64,000 nt of DNA from Planctomonas sp. JC2975 (GCF_012985205.1 NZ_JABEKS010000001.1:2232001-2296000); one strand, 5' to 3'. Shown: positions 53,507 to 63,074, counted from the first letter of the stretch. Made by a program: numbers and translations. The notes: generated from the sequence alone by a model not told the origin.

Positions 53507-54793
53507 TCAGTCGATCAGGTCGTGTCGAACGACGATGGCATCTCGGGCAGGGCCGACGCCGATCGCCGAGATGCGGGATCCGCTCATCCGCTCCAGTGCG
53601 AGCACGTAGTCCTGCGCGTTCTGCGGCAGGTCTTCGAAGTTGCGGACACCCTGGATGTCCTCGCTCCAGCCCGGGAACTCCTCGTAGATCGGCACGGCGT
53701 GGTGGAAGTCCGTCTGGGAGGACGGCACCTCATCGAAGCGCACGCCGTCCACGTCGTACGCGACGCATACCGGGATGCGCTCCAGCCCTGTGAGGGTGTC
53801 GAGCTTGGTGAGCACGAAGTCCGTCACGCCGTTGACCCGCGTGGCGTAGCGGGCGATCGGGGCGTCGTACCAGCCGGTGCGACGCGGACGCCCGGTCGTG
53901 GTGCCGAACTCGGCGCCGCGCTGCCGAAGCCACTCGCCCTGCTCGTCGTCGAGCTCCGTCGGGAACGGACCGGCGCCGACACGCGTCGTATACGCCTTCA
54001 CGATCGCGATCACCCGCTCGATGCGGTTCGGACCCACACCGGATCCGGTCGCGGCGCCGCCCGCCGTGGACGACGACGACGTGACGAACGGATACGTGCC
54101 GTGGTCGACATCGAGCATGGTCGCCTGACCCGCCTCGAAGAGCACCTGCTTGCCGTCGTCGAGCGCATTGTTCAGCAGCAGCGACGTGTCGGCGACCATC
54201 GGACGAACCCGCTCCACGTACGAAAGCAGATCGTCGACGACCTCGTCGACCGTGATCGCCCGACGGTTGTAGACCTTCAGCAGCAAGTGGTTCTTCTGGT
54301 CGAGCGCGCCCTCGACCTTCTGGCGCAGGATGCCCTCGTCGAAGAGATCCTGAACGCGGATGCCCACCCGGTTGATCTTGTCGGCGTACGTCGGTCCGAT
54401 ACCCCGGCCCGTTGTGCCGATCTGGCGCTTGCCGAGGAAGCGCTCGGTCACCTTGTCCATGGTGCGGTGGTACTGCGTGATGATGTGCGCGTTGGAGGAG
54501 ATGACAAGGCGCGACACGTCGATTCCCCTGGCGACCAGCCCGTCCAGCTCCTCGAACAGCACCTCGAGGTCGACGACGACGCCGTTGCCGATGACCGGAG
54601 TGACGCCCTCGGTCAGGATGCCGGACGGCAGCAGGTGCAGCGCGAACTTCGCGTCGCCGATGACCACCGTGTGACCGGCGTTGTTGCCGCCGTTGAACTT
54701 GACGACGTAGTCGATACGACCACCCAGAAGATCGGTGGCTTTGCCTTTACCCTCGTCGCCCCACTGAGCACCGACGATGACTGTTGCGGGCAT
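53507..54793 (-). CDS. purA: Adenylosuccinate synthetase
   Basis: PurA joins IMP and aspartate with GTP to give adenylosuccinate. The 428-residue protein starts [22 protein letters not shown], the GTP-binding P-loop-like motif. It also contains [27 protein letters not shown] and the segment [23 protein letters not shown]. The ATG at 54791-54793 was used; an upstream in-frame extension is not conserved. The ~270 bp upstream of it contain no gene. Confidence 0.97.
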   Translation of the reverse strand: MPATVIVGAQWGDEGKGKATDLLGGRIDYVVKFNGGNNAGHTVVIGDAKFALHLLPSGILTEGVTPVIGNGVVVDLEVLFEELDGLVARGIDVSRLVISSNAHIITQYHRTMDKVTERFLGKRQIGTTGRGIGPTYADKINRVGIRVQDLFDEGILRQKVEGALDQKNHLLLKVYNRRAITVDEVVDDLLSYVERVRPMVADTSLLLNNALDDGKQVLFEAGQATMLDVDHGTYPFVTSSSSTAGGAATGSGVGPNRIERVIAIVKAYTTRVGAGPFPTELDDEQGEWLRQRGAEFGTTTGRPRRTGWYDAPIARYATRVNGVTDFVLTKLDTLTGLERIPVCVAYDVDGVRFDEVPSSQTDFHHAVPIYEEFPGWSEDIQGVRNFEDLPQNAQDYVLALERMSGSRISAIGVGPARDAIVVRHDLID

Positions 54794-55062
54794 GCTGACC
54801 TGCTCTCTGTCCTTTTTCGCGCGCCGGTCTCCACACGGCGCGCCGCAGTCGGGAGGGTGCGCCGTTGCGTTCGGCGCCGTCCACGCCGCCGCCTCGTGGC
54901 GCGTTCGCACCAGCGAGAGAACAGCCAGTCCAGCCTACCGGGGTCTGGCCGTACGACTCACTCCTGCGCCCGGCACGCCCGCCTGCGCTCCCGTACCGGC
55001 ACAGAGGGGCCGGCTGTGGACGCGACGTCGCGAAGTCTCGAGGCAACGGGGAAAGGTGCGCC

Positions 55063-55875
55063 CTACAGGGAAGAAGCGAAGTCGGCGACGGCGGATGCCA
55101 TGGCATCCGGTTCCCAGCGATGCCTGGCGCCACCAACGGTCACCGCGCGACCGTTGGGCACGGCGGATGCGATGGCGGACGCGGATGCCGCCATGGCAGG
55201 CCGCGTGACGACGCCCGTCATGGCCAGCACCGGCACCGTGATGTCCGCGAAGCGGCCGGCGGGGATCGCCTCACCCGCCCAGGCGATGGCGTCGGCGTCG
55301 GAACGCTGGGACGGGACGGTCGCGAGGATCTCCTCGAACCGCGGCGAGGCCTTGAGCTGTTCGAGCCGCTCGGGCGGCAGGTCCTTCATGTAGTGCTGGA
55401 GGGCACCGAGGAGGTCGCCGGCGTCGATGAGTTCGCCGAATCCACGGGCCCAGGCCGTCGTGTCGTCGCTCTGCTGCACGGGGGCCTCCCAGAGCGCGAG
55501 TCCGTCCACGGCCAGCCCGTCGACGGCGGCTCTCAGCGCCAGCACGCTCCCCGATGACTGCCCCCAGAGCACGGCGTGTCCGCCGGAGACGTCGATCAGT
55601 GCAGCGATGGCCGACAGCTCGCGATCCAGGGTGAGCGTGCCATCAGCCACGCTCTCGCCCCGTCCGACCCGGTCGTACAGGATGGTGCTGATACCCCGCT
55701 CCGCCATGAGATCCGCCGTGATCGCGGGAGTGGGATCCGACGCCCGGTAGGGACCGGCGCCTGCGATGAAGATCACCGGACGCCCTTCGCCCCGCACCTC
55801 GTACGCCACCCGATCGCCGGCTTCCGTGGTGACCCACCGGGTCTCGACCTGCTGGGGTTCCGTGTTGTCCGTCAC
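55063..55875 (-). CDS. Alpha/beta-fold hydrolase
   Basis: The product (about 270 residues) has the hydrolase fold with VIFIAGAGPYRASDP near the start. The nucleophile elbow is LWGQSSGSVLALR, with Ser in GQSSGS. A late His sits in GARHRWEP. Either of two GTGs could be the start (55875, giving TDNTEPQQVETRW, or 55890); the shorter is preferred because it keeps clear of the divergent promoter. It is divergent from the HTH/Clp-N gene and may be controlled by the same operators. The substrate is unknown. Confidence 0.85.
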   Translation of the reverse strand: MTDNTEPQQVETRWVTTEAGDRVAYEVRGEGRPVIFIAGAGPYRASDPTPAITADLMAERGISTILYDRVGRGESVADGTLTLDRELSAIAALIDVSGGHAVLWGQSSGSVLALRAAVDGLAVDGLALWEAPVQQSDDTTAWARGFGELIDAGDLLGALQHYMKDLPPERLEQLKASPRFEEILATVPSQRSDADAIAWAGEAIPAGRFADITVPVLAMTGVVTRPAMAASASAIASAVPNGRAVTVGGARHRWEPDAMASAVADFASSL

Positions 55876-55905
55876 CGACTCATTGTCCACCGCTGCAACC
55901 ACAAT

Positions 55906-55955
55906 GCCGTCAACCTGTGGTTGACGGCAGGCGCGCGTCAACCTAGAGTTGACGC
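55906..55955 (+). promoter_or_regulatory. Promoter and twin operators of a leaderless HTH/Clp-N gene
   Basis: TTGACG (55921-55926), a 17-bp spacer and TAGAGT (55944-55949) form a good -35/-10 pair, and a start site about 7 bp later falls on the ATG at 55956. The mRNA is therefore probably leaderless. Two perfect inverted repeats cover it: GCCGTCAACC (55906-55915) with GGTTGACGGC (55919-55928), and GCGTCAAC (55935-55942) with GTTGACGC (55948-55955). They are sites for a repressor, most simply the product itself. Confidence 0.75.
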
Positions 55956-56720
55956 ATGGCTGATTTCCCCGTTTCACTCGACAACCTCATCGCGTTCGTC
56001 GAAGCCCTCCACGCGGACGCCGATCCGCTTCGTCACCTCTCCGACGCCGTCACGATCTCGAACCGGGTGCAGGGCCAGGCGGACGCCCTGATCGGATACT
56101 TCGTCGACCAGGCGCGCCGCTCCGGCGCATCCTGGACCCAGATCGGCGAGAGCATGGGCGTCACGAAACAGGCCGCGCAGAAGCGGTTCGTCGCCAAGGC
56201 GCAGGAGTACGGACTCCCGGCCCCGTCATCCGCTCCCTTGCAGCGCTTCACGCAGCGCGCCCGCAGCGTGCTGGTTGCCGCGCGAAGCATGGTCGACGAC
56301 GGCGAGGTCGAGCCGCGACACCTGGTGGCGGCGCTGCTCACCGAGCCGGAGGCCGTTGCGGCCGTCGTCATCCATGAGCTCGGCGTGACGGATGACGCAC
56401 TCCTGGCCGCGATGAACGTTCCGTCCGACCGACTCGAGAAGCCCGCAAAGGCCTCACCGCCCGACGGCGAGGAAGCTGTGCGGTTCGGCGACGCGGCGAA
56501 GCGCCTCCTCGCACACGCGCTGGACGTCGCCCTCCACTACGGGCACAACTACATCGGCACGGAGCACCTGCTGCTGTCGGCGTCGTCCGAGGGGCCGACC
56601 GTCGAACCGCTCGCCGCCCTCGGCCTTGATTCCGACCGTCTCAGCGCGGCCGTCGAGGCGAAGCTCGAAGCGATCATGAAGACGCTGAAGGTGGCGCGAG
56701 ACGCGACGTCCTCTGAATGA
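55956..56720 (+). CDS. HTH + Clp N-terminal domain protein, probably autoregulated
   Basis: The 254-residue protein has an N-terminal helix-turn-helix-like region (about residues 45-80, with SGASWTQIGESMGVTKQAAQ and RFVAKAQEYG). Two Clp-N-type repeats follow (RFTQRARSVLVAARSMVDDG and RFGDAAKRLLAHALDVALHY, with HNYIGTEHLLLS). No AAA+ ATPase module is present. Family members are regulators that use the Clp-N repeat as a sensor or adaptor. The ATG is the first transcribed base on the promoter model. It is divergent from an alpha/beta hydrolase that it may control. Confidence 0.88.
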   Translation: MADFPVSLDNLIAFVEALHADADPLRHLSDAVTISNRVQGQADALIGYFVDQARRSGASWTQIGESMGVTKQAAQKRFVAKAQEYGLPAPSSAPLQRFTQRARSVLVAARSMVDDGEVEPRHLVAALLTEPEAVAAVVIHELGVTDDALLAAMNVPSDRLEKPAKASPPDGEEAVRFGDAAKRLLAHALDVALHYGHNYIGTEHLLLSASSEGPTVEPLAALGLDSDRLSAAVEAKLEAIMKTLKVARDATSSE

Positions 56721-56801
56721 GCTCGGGGCCCTGGCCGCCGGCTCCGGGGCGGTGCGCAGCGGTGTTACGGCCGTGCGTACTGGCAGCGAGCCCGGCGCCC
56801 C

Positions 56802-57311
56802 TCAGTCCTCACCGCGGATGACGATGGACTCCGTCGGCGGCGCCGGGTGGTGCACGGGGATGGGAGCGGTACGCGAGGCCTCGATCTCGGTCGCCGCTGT
56901 CGGGTCGAGGCGCTTGAGCAATTCCGCGAAGCGCGCCGCCTCGTCGGCTTCGCCCAGGGCATCCGCAGCTCGGGAGAGCACGTAGATCGATCGCAGATAG
57001 CCGCGGTTCGGCTCGTGCGACCACGGAACCGAGGGGTTGCCCGTTGCAGCCTGGTCCCCATCTGCTGCTTGCTCGAGTGCCTCCGTGCCCCGGTGGTAGC
57101 CGACGAGGGCGTACGCGTAGGACTCGAGCGGGGCATCCGGATCGTAGACGGCGTCGGCGAGCTTCGCCCAGGCGAGGCTCGAGTGCGGGTACCTCGCCAC
57201 CACGAGCTTCAGCACGCGCGGCTCTCCGCCTGCGTCGAGGAGTTCGATGACCGCATCGCGCTCGACGGGAAGGCGGATGGCGTTGTCGGAACTCTGGGCG
57301 TCGGCGGTCAT
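56802..57311 (-). CDS. DUF3151 domain protein
   Basis: This 169-residue actinobacterial protein has the DUF3151 features VARYPHSSLAWAKLADAVYD, YAYALVGYHRGTEALEQA and VPWSHEPNRGYLRSIYVLSR. The helical, TPR-like character suggests protein binding. The function is unknown. The final ~20 residues are hydrophilic. It shows no coupling to its neighbours. Confidence 0.88.
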   Translation of the reverse strand: MTADAQSSDNAIRLPVERDAVIELLDAGGEPRVLKLVVARYPHSSLAWAKLADAVYDPDAPLESYAYALVGYHRGTEALEQAADGDQAATGNPSVPWSHEPNRGYLRSIYVLSRAADALGEADEAARFAELLKRLDPTAATEIEASRTAPIPVHHPAPPTESIVIRGED

Positions 57312-57366
57312 ACGGCCATGGTAGTCAGAGCGCTGCGCGGTTCCTGAAGGCGTGCGCCGGCAAGGC

Positions 57367-58476
57367 TCAGCCCAGCAGGAGGGCGCCGGTCAGGCCGATG
57401 GTCGCCACGAGCACGGTTGCGAGCACCGCGAGCAGCAACGGCCGGCCACCGACCTTGACGAGCTTGCGGATGTCCACCCCTGCTCCCAGCGCGAACATCG
57501 CGGCGGCGAGCAGGGCGCCCTGCGCCGTCTTGGCCGCATCGAGCACGGGCTCAGGCACGATTCCGACCGAGCGCAGCACCACCATGACGACGAAGGCGAG
57601 CACGAAGAGCGGGATGATCGGCGGACGCTTGCCCGCGGCATCCGCCCCGCTTCGACGAAGCTGCACCACCGAGACGATCGCCATCATCGGGGCGAGGAGC
57701 AGCACCCGCGCCAGCTTGACGACGACGGCCACGGCGAGCGCGCCGCCCCCGATGATGCCACCCGCCGCGACGACCTGAGCGACCTCGTGCGTCGATGCGC
57801 CCGCCCAGAGGCCGGCTTGCGTGCTGCCGAATCCGAGCAGCGAGCTGACGAACGGGATGAAGGGGATCATCAGCGTTCCGAACACGACGACCAGGGCCAC
57901 GGCTGTGACGACCTCTTCGTCTTTGTCCGTCTGGATGACGCCGTCGACCGCTGCAACTGCCGCGGCACCGCAGATGGAGAATCCGCCCGCGATGAGGATG
58001 CGCTGCGTGAACGGCACCCCGAGCCACTTGCCGATCAGCAGGGTGCCGCCGAAGCCGATGCCGACCACCGCGACGACGAGCAGGATGACGCCCCACCCGA
58101 GCCCCAGGATGTCGCCGAGAACGAGCTGCAATCCGAGCAGCACGATGCCGAGCCGCAGCAGCTTCTTGGCGGCGAATGCGAGCCCTGCCTCCAGCACCGA
58201 CGGCACGGGGAGCGTGTTCCGCACGAGCACGCCGAGGATGATCGCGATCAGCGTCGCGCTCATCACAGGAACGAGGGATGCCACGACCAGCGCGATCGCC
58301 ACGGCGACGGCGCAGACGGCGAGCCCTGGGGCGACCCGCAACGTGCCGCGCCACAGCGTGACAGGCATCGCCTGCAGAGCACTGGACGGCGGCAGCGTCA
58401 CTCGCTTCCGGCGTGCGGACGCGGGCGCCGACGCCTCTCTGGGCGGTGCGGCAAGTGGTGTGGTTCGGGTCACCAT
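57367..58476 (-). CDS. YeiH-family putative sulfate exporter (UPF0324)
   Basis: The 369-residue membrane protein has about ten to eleven helices and the YeiH-family segments IIAGGFSICGAAAVAAVDGVIQ-like, KLLRLGIVLLGLQLVLGDIL and ASTHEVAQVVAAGGII. The family is annotated as putative sulfate/thiosulfate or anion exporters and is often linked to the LysR regulator YeiE. The ATG at 58474-58476 has GGAGG five bases upstream. It is divergent from a LysR gene across about 70 bp. Confidence 0.88.
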   Translation of the reverse strand: MVTRTTPLAAPPREASAPASARRKRVTLPPSSALQAMPVTLWRGTLRVAPGLAVCAVAVAIALVVASLVPVMSATLIAIILGVLVRNTLPVPSVLEAGLAFAAKKLLRLGIVLLGLQLVLGDILGLGWGVILLVVAVVGIGFGGTLLIGKWLGVPFTQRILIAGGFSICGAAAVAAVDGVIQTDKDEEVVTAVALVVVFGTLMIPFIPFVSSLLGFGSTQAGLWAGASTHEVAQVVAAGGIIGGGALAVAVVVKLARVLLLAPMMAIVSVVQLRRSGADAAGKRPPIIPLFVLAFVVMVVLRSVGIVPEPVLDAAKTAQGALLAAAMFALGAGVDIRKLVKVGGRPLLLAVLATVLVATIGLTGALLLG

Positions 58477-58530
58477 TCCAGCCTCCGTCGGCGCATCGGA
58501 GCGCGGTAGACGCCGGATCCGCATGACGAC

Positions 58531-58545
58531 ATATCATTTCGATAT
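58531..58545. promoter_or_regulatory. LysR-type operator upstream of the LysR gene
   Basis: ATATC (58531-58535), five bases and GATAT (58541-58545) form a perfect inverted repeat of the T-N11-A kind used by LysR proteins. It lies between the divergent YeiH and LysR genes and overlaps the likely LysR start codon. Confidence 0.55.
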
Positions 58546-59503
58546 GGCAAGCAATGGCGGTGGCCAGGTGAGTGCGTCCGGCGAGGTGCAGCGGTTCCGC
58601 GGAGCCGAGCGTTGGCCCGACCTCGCCGTGCTCGAGCTGCTCGTCGCCGTCTCGGAGCACGGAAGTCTCAGCGCAGGCGCCCGAGCCGTCGGAATGGCGC
58701 AGCCGAACGCATCCCGAGCCGTCGCCGCCTGGGAGAAGAGCCTGGGGGTGCGCGTGCTCGAGCGGTCGCCGCGGGGCTCGCGGCTCACCGCCGATGGCGA
58801 CGTCGTCGTCGACTGGGCGAGCGGAGTCCTGGATGCCGCCACTCGCCTCCGCACCGCCGTCGACGCACTGCGCCGCGAACAGAACTCCCATCTGACCGTG
58901 GCGGCGAGTCTCACGGTCGCTGAGCACCTCATCCCGGTGTGGCTGACGGCGCTGCGTCGCGAGTACCCCGACCTCGACGTCGGGCTCCTCGTGCACAACT
59001 CGTCGGAGGTGTTCGACCTGGTGAGGGCCGAGCGGGCCGATGTCGGGTTCGTCGAGACGCCGCGCATCCCTCGGGATGTGCGACGCATGACCGTCGCGCA
59101 CGACCGGCTCGTCGTCGTGGTGGCGCCATCGCATCCCTGGGCGAAGCGGACGCGACCCCTCGGGCCCGCGGAACTCGCGGCGACACCGCTGGTCGTGCGC
59201 GAGGCCGGATCCGGCACCAGGAACACGCTGGAGGATGCGCTCGCGCACTACCAGCGTCCGGTTCCGGCACTGGAGCTCACGAGCAACGCCGCAGTGCGCG
59301 TCGCCGTGGCGAGCGGAGCTGGGGCAGCGGTGCTCAGCGAGCTCGCCGTCGAATCCGCGGTGCGCAGCGGAGACCTCGTCGAGGTTCCCCTGCACGGCCT
59401 CGACCTCGCGCGCTCGATCCACGCGGTCTGGACGGATGCCGCGACCCTGCACGCGACGGCCGCGGAGCTCGTACGCATCGCGCGCCGACGGCTGGCCGCC
59501 TAG
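58544..59503 (+). CDS. LysR-family transcriptional regulator (YeiE/CysR-like)
   Basis: The 319-residue protein has an N-terminal LysR winged helix (DLAVLELLVAVSEHGSLSAG and AVGMAQPNASRAVAAWEKSL, about residues 25-75) and the substrate-binding domain with HLTVAASLTVAEHLIPVWL. The start may be the ATG at 58544 or one 21 bp upstream (58523). It is divergent from a YeiH transporter, the usual partner. The effector is unknown; sulfur or reactive anions are suggested by the transporter. Confidence 0.88.
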   Translation: MASNGGGQVSASGEVQRFRGAERWPDLAVLELLVAVSEHGSLSAGARAVGMAQPNASRAVAAWEKSLGVRVLERSPRGSRLTADGDVVVDWASGVLDAATRLRTAVDALRREQNSHLTVAASLTVAEHLIPVWLTALRREYPDLDVGLLVHNSSEVFDLVRAERADVGFVETPRIPRDVRRMTVAHDRLVVVVAPSHPWAKRTRPLGPAELAATPLVVREAGSGTRNTLEDALAHYQRPVPALELTSNAAVRVAVASGAGAAVLSELAVESAVRSGDLVEVPLHGLDLARSIHAVWTDAATLHATAAELVRIARRRLAA

Positions 59504-59612
59504 CGGCGGCTTCAGGGAACGGTCCGGCTCTCGTGGTTGGTCGTCTCGAACGGCCTGACTCCCCCGCAAATGGGGGCGTGTCCAGCAATTGTCCAGGTCG
59601 CACAATGAATCC

Positions 59613-62321
59613 ATGGCCACCGGTGTGGGTGCCATCCGCACGCCCGACCAGCGACTTCGGGTTTTCGTGAGCTCGACGCTCCGCGAATTGGAGCCCGAGC
59701 GCAAAGCCGCGCGCGCCGCGATCGAGCGCCTCCGGCTGGCGCCGGTGATGTTCGAGCTCGGTGCCAGGCCGCATCCGCCGCGCTCGCTCTATCGTGCGTA
59801 CCTCGACCAGAGCGACGTCTTCGTCGGCCTCTACTGGGAGCGCTACGGATGGGTGGCGCCCGGCGAAGAGGTGTCCGGCCTCGAAGACGAGTACAACCTC
59901 GCCGATCCTGCGATGCCCAAGCTCATCTACATCAAGGCGTCCGAGCAGCGCGACGAGCGCCTCGGGCGACTGATCGACCGCATCCGGTTGGACGACAACG
60001 CGTCGTACATGGCATTCGACTCCGACGAGCAGCTGGCCGAACTGCTCGAGTCCGACCTGGCCACTCTGCTGGCCGAGCGGTTCGACGACAGCCGTCTTGC
60101 GCATCCGGATACCCGAACGGCCTTCCCCGCGCCACCCGTTGAGCCTGCGCCACCCGTCAGCCCTGGGCTTACCGACGTCGCAGCGCCCGTCGCGGCCGCA
60201 CAGGAGCCGGCACCGCTGCACGCGGCGCGGCCGCTGCCGCAATCGTTCGCGCCGCTCGTCGGTCGCGCCCGCGAGGTGGCCGATGTGGTCGAGCTGCTGC
60301 GTGACGGCAGCGATCGGGTGATCACGCTCGTCGGCCCCGGCGGCGTCGGCAAGAGCCGACTCGCGCTCGAGGTGCTCGATCGGGCGCAACGCGATTTCGT
60401 CGACGGCACTTATTTCGTGCCGCTGGAGAACGTGCTCGAACCCGACCTTCTGCTGCCGACCATCGCGTACGCTCTCGGCGTGCGCGACACAGGAGAGGTG
60501 TCGCTCGAGGAGCGGCTGGCGATCGTGCTGTCCGGCAAGCGCGTGCTCATCGCTCTCGACAATTTCGAGCAGATCATCGACGCAGCACCGACCCTCGTGC
60601 ACCTCTACTCGATCGCGCCGTCGGTGTCGTTCCTGGTGACCAGTCGCACGGTCCTGCGGGTGCGAAGCGAACGGGTCTACGAGCTCGACGGCCTTGGCGT
60701 CGCCGACGACGACGCCTCGAGCGTCGATTCGGCCCTGCGATCGGATGCCGTGCAATTGTTCGTCGCACGTGCATCGGCCGTGAGCCCGGAGTTCCGGCTG
60801 GACCACTCGAACGCGGCGACCGTCGCCCGCATCTGCACCACGCTCCAGGGCCTTCCGCTGGCGCTCGAGCTCGCTGCAGCGCGGATGCGCGTGCTCACCC
60901 CGCAGGGCATGCTCGAGCGGCTGGACAAGCAGCTCCCGCTTCTGGTGGGATCCGCCAGGGACATGCCGGAGCGGCAGCGCACGCTGCGCAGCACTATCGA
61001 GTGGAGCACGAACCTGCTCGGCGGGGCGGAACGCGCCCTGCTGTTCGACCTGTCCGTGTTCTCCCTGCAGTTCACGCTGGAAGCGGTGGAGGCGCTCGGC
61101 GAACAGCGGTCGTGGGGAGGCGCCGAACTCGAGGGACTCGATGCCCTCATCGACAGCTCGCTGGTGAGGCAGCACGAATCCGGCGGGCATCCGTCGTACT
61201 CGATGCTCGTCACCGTGCGGGAGTACGCACTCGAGAAGTTGAGGGAATCGGGCGACGAGACGACGATGCGCGCAGCGCACGCTCGCTACTACCTCGCGCT
61301 CGCCCGACGCCTCGGACCCGAGCTCAAGGGCGCCGGGCAGGAGGATGCGCTCGCCCGCCTCGAGCGCGAACGCGCCAACCTCCGCGCCGCGGTGCGCGAC
61401 CTCGTCTACACGGCCCAGTATGACGACGCGACCGAGTTCGCCTGGAACCTCCTCGTGTTCTGGTGGATCGGCGGGTTCTTCGGCGAGGTGCGCGTGTGGA
61501 TGGAGGAGATCCTCGACTCGGGGGCCGAGCTCTCGGAGCGAGCGACCAACATCGCGCGGTTCTACGTGTTGTGGATGCGCATGTGGCAGGCGCCGACATC
61601 AGACGTCGTCGACGGTCTCGAGGAGGTGCGTGAAACGTTCGAGCGTCTCGGCGACGAAGCCGGCACGGCGGTGGCGCTGGGCTGCACCGCGATGACCCGG
61701 GCGCAGATCCAGGACTCCGACCGCGCGACGGCGAAGGCGGACCTCGAGCGCGCGATCGCGCTCTTCCAGAAACTCGGCGACGGCTGGGGCGAATCCGTCG
61801 CCTGGGTCACGTTCGGACGCATCGACATGCTGGAGGAGGATGACGCCGCCGCCCTCGAGCATTACCAGCGCGGCGCCGAGGTGTCCCGTCGCACGCACGA
61901 CCCGTTCGCCATTACCATCACCGAGCACCACATGGCCCGGCTGCTGCTGTTCCAGGGTCGGCTCGACGAAGCGGAGCCGGCGTTCGCCGACGCCGCCTAC
62001 GTCTCGGCGACGCTCGGCCATCTGGAAGGTGCCGCGTACGGCATCGAGGGCCTCTGCGCCATCGCGGCGGCGCGCGGGAACGCGGAGCGCGCCGGGATTC
62101 TCGCGGGCGCAGCCCAGGAGCTGCGACAGAAGTCCGGCATGTACGACGCCCCGATGTTCGTCTACCACCCGCGATACCTCGCGCCGTTGCGCGAGGCCTT
62201 CCCCGACCTCATGCACGACGCGGAGGAACGCGGCCGGCGGATGTCGGCCGCCGAGGTGATGCAGTTCGCCCTCGATGCCGAGCGCGGCGCTGCCGCCGCG
62301 GCGAGGCTCAGCGCGCCGTAG
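59613..62321 (+). CDS. DUF4062 + NB-ARC (STAND NTPase) + TPR protein
   Basis: The 902-residue protein has a DUF4062 domain (about residues 15-95, start RVFVSSTLRELEPERKAA), then a Pro-rich linker. An NB-ARC-type STAND NTPase core follows, with Walker A GPGGVGKS at about 241-248 and Walker B VLIALDNFEQ at about 311-320, plus an SVREYALEKL-like winged-helix region. TPR-like helical repeats fill the last 300 residues. STAND proteins act as ligand-gated switches in regulation and phage defence. The neighbours (LysR, DUF4386) do not suggest a partner effector. Confidence 0.87.
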   Translation: MATGVGAIRTPDQRLRVFVSSTLRELEPERKAARAAIERLRLAPVMFELGARPHPPRSLYRAYLDQSDVFVGLYWERYGWVAPGEEVSGLEDEYNLADPAMPKLIYIKASEQRDERLGRLIDRIRLDDNASYMAFDSDEQLAELLESDLATLLAERFDDSRLAHPDTRTAFPAPPVEPAPPVSPGLTDVAAPVAAAQEPAPLHAARPLPQSFAPLVGRAREVADVVELLRDGSDRVITLVGPGGVGKSRLALEVLDRAQRDFVDGTYFVPLENVLEPDLLLPTIAYALGVRDTGEVSLEERLAIVLSGKRVLIALDNFEQIIDAAPTLVHLYSIAPSVSFLVTSRTVLRVRSERVYELDGLGVADDDASSVDSALRSDAVQLFVARASAVSPEFRLDHSNAATVARICTTLQGLPLALELAAARMRVLTPQGMLERLDKQLPLLVGSARDMPERQRTLRSTIEWSTNLLGGAERALLFDLSVFSLQFTLEAVEALGEQRSWGGAELEGLDALIDSSLVRQHESGGHPSYSMLVTVREYALEKLRESGDETTMRAAHARYYLALARRLGPELKGAGQEDALARLERERANLRAAVRDLVYTAQYDDATEFAWNLLVFWWIGGFFGEVRVWMEEILDSGAELSERATNIARFYVLWMRMWQAPTSDVVDGLEEVRETFERLGDEAGTAVALGCTAMTRAQIQDSDRATAKADLERAIALFQKLGDGWGESVAWVTFGRIDMLEEDDAAALEHYQRGAEVSRRTHDPFAITITEHHMARLLLFQGRLDEAEPAFADAAYVSATLGHLEGAAYGIEGLCAIAAARGNAERAGILAGAAQELRQKSGMYDAPMFVYHPRYLAPLREAFPDLMHDAEERGRRMSAAEVMQFALDAERGAAAAARLSAP

Positions 62322-63012
62322 CGGCGGGCCTCCGCCGAAGTATCGCGATGCCGACGGCGGCCAGCCACAGAGCGGCGATGCCGTTGAACATCGCGACGGC
62401 GCCCCATCCGTTCGAGGCGTAGAACTCCGACGAGTTGTAGCCGAAGAACATCGACGGCACTCCTGCGAGGTGCAGCACGGCAACGGCGAACGACGACCAG
62501 CCGACCCAGCGCGGAAGAGCCTGCGTGCGCAGGACCGCGTACCCGAATGCGAGTCCGAAGACGAACAGCATCAGGTGCGAGATCGATCCGTAGAGCAGGT
62601 AGGTGGGCACGGTGCGGGTCGGATCGATCATCTCTGTTGCCTTGATCGCGCTGCCGCCTTCGAGCCCCTTGGCGACCATGTCGATGATCGTCCACGCAAC
62701 CCCCGCGGTTCCGGCCACGGTTCCGAACCACTCGTAGCGTGCGTCGGCTCGCGCGATCAGGAACCGCACACCGGTCATGAAGACGAGGAAGAGCGTGAGC
62801 GCCAGGAAGTTGAAGAGCGTGCGGGTGAGGATCAGCCCATCCGGCATGGGCGAGCCCGTCTCGACCCCGCATACGGCCGGATCGCAGGCCGGCACCACGA
62901 AGTACAGCGGCAGCTCTGCCATCGCGAAGACGGCGCCGAGGATGGCGGAGATGCCGATCCAGCGGCGCGCGCTGTTCGGAAAGTGAATCTGTGTATGGGA
63001 TAAAGTGTTCAT
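62308..63012 (-). CDS. DUF4386 family membrane protein
   Basis: The 234-residue integral membrane protein has about seven hydrophobic helices and the family pattern (IGISAILGAVFAMAELPLYF, NFLALTLFLVFMTGVRFL, LYGSISHLMLFVFGLAFG and WSSFAVAVLHLAGVPSMFF). The ATG at 63010-63012 gives MNTLSHTQIHF. It is divergent from a TetR regulator with a perfect operator dyad between them, so it is probably under its control. The function is unknown. Confidence 0.85.
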   Translation of the reverse strand: MNTLSHTQIHFPNSARRWIGISAILGAVFAMAELPLYFVVPACDPAVCGVETGSPMPDGLILTRTLFNFLALTLFLVFMTGVRFLIARADARYEWFGTVAGTAGVAWTIIDMVAKGLEGGSAIKATEMIDPTRTVPTYLLYGSISHLMLFVFGLAFGYAVLRTQALPRWVGWSSFAVAVLHLAGVPSMFFGYNSSEFYASNGWGAVAMFNGIAALWLAAVGIAILRRRPAATAR

Positions 63013-63018
63013 ACCACG

Positions 63019-63038
63019 CACAGTAATTCATAACTGTG
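63019..63038. promoter_or_regulatory. TetR operator between the DUF4386 and TetR genes
   Basis: CACAGT (63019-63024), eight bases and ACTGTG (63033-63038) form a perfect 6-bp inverted repeat spanning 20 bp, the usual size for a TetR-family operator. It lies between the divergent DUF4386 and TetR genes. Confidence 0.7.
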
Positions 63039-63074
63039 TAAGCCGTCTACTGTTTTCTCCAGAATCCTGAGATG

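Noticed and set aside
57551-59704. A 717-codon minus-strand frame across the LysR gene and part of YeiH
   Set aside because: It is out of frame with the real YeiH gene and antisense to LysR, with Arg/His-rich content and no motif.
59613-62321. The DUF4062/NB-ARC protein as part of a complete defence island
   Set aside because: No nuclease, protease, reverse transcriptase or restriction gene lies beside it; the neighbours are ordinary regulators and membrane proteins.
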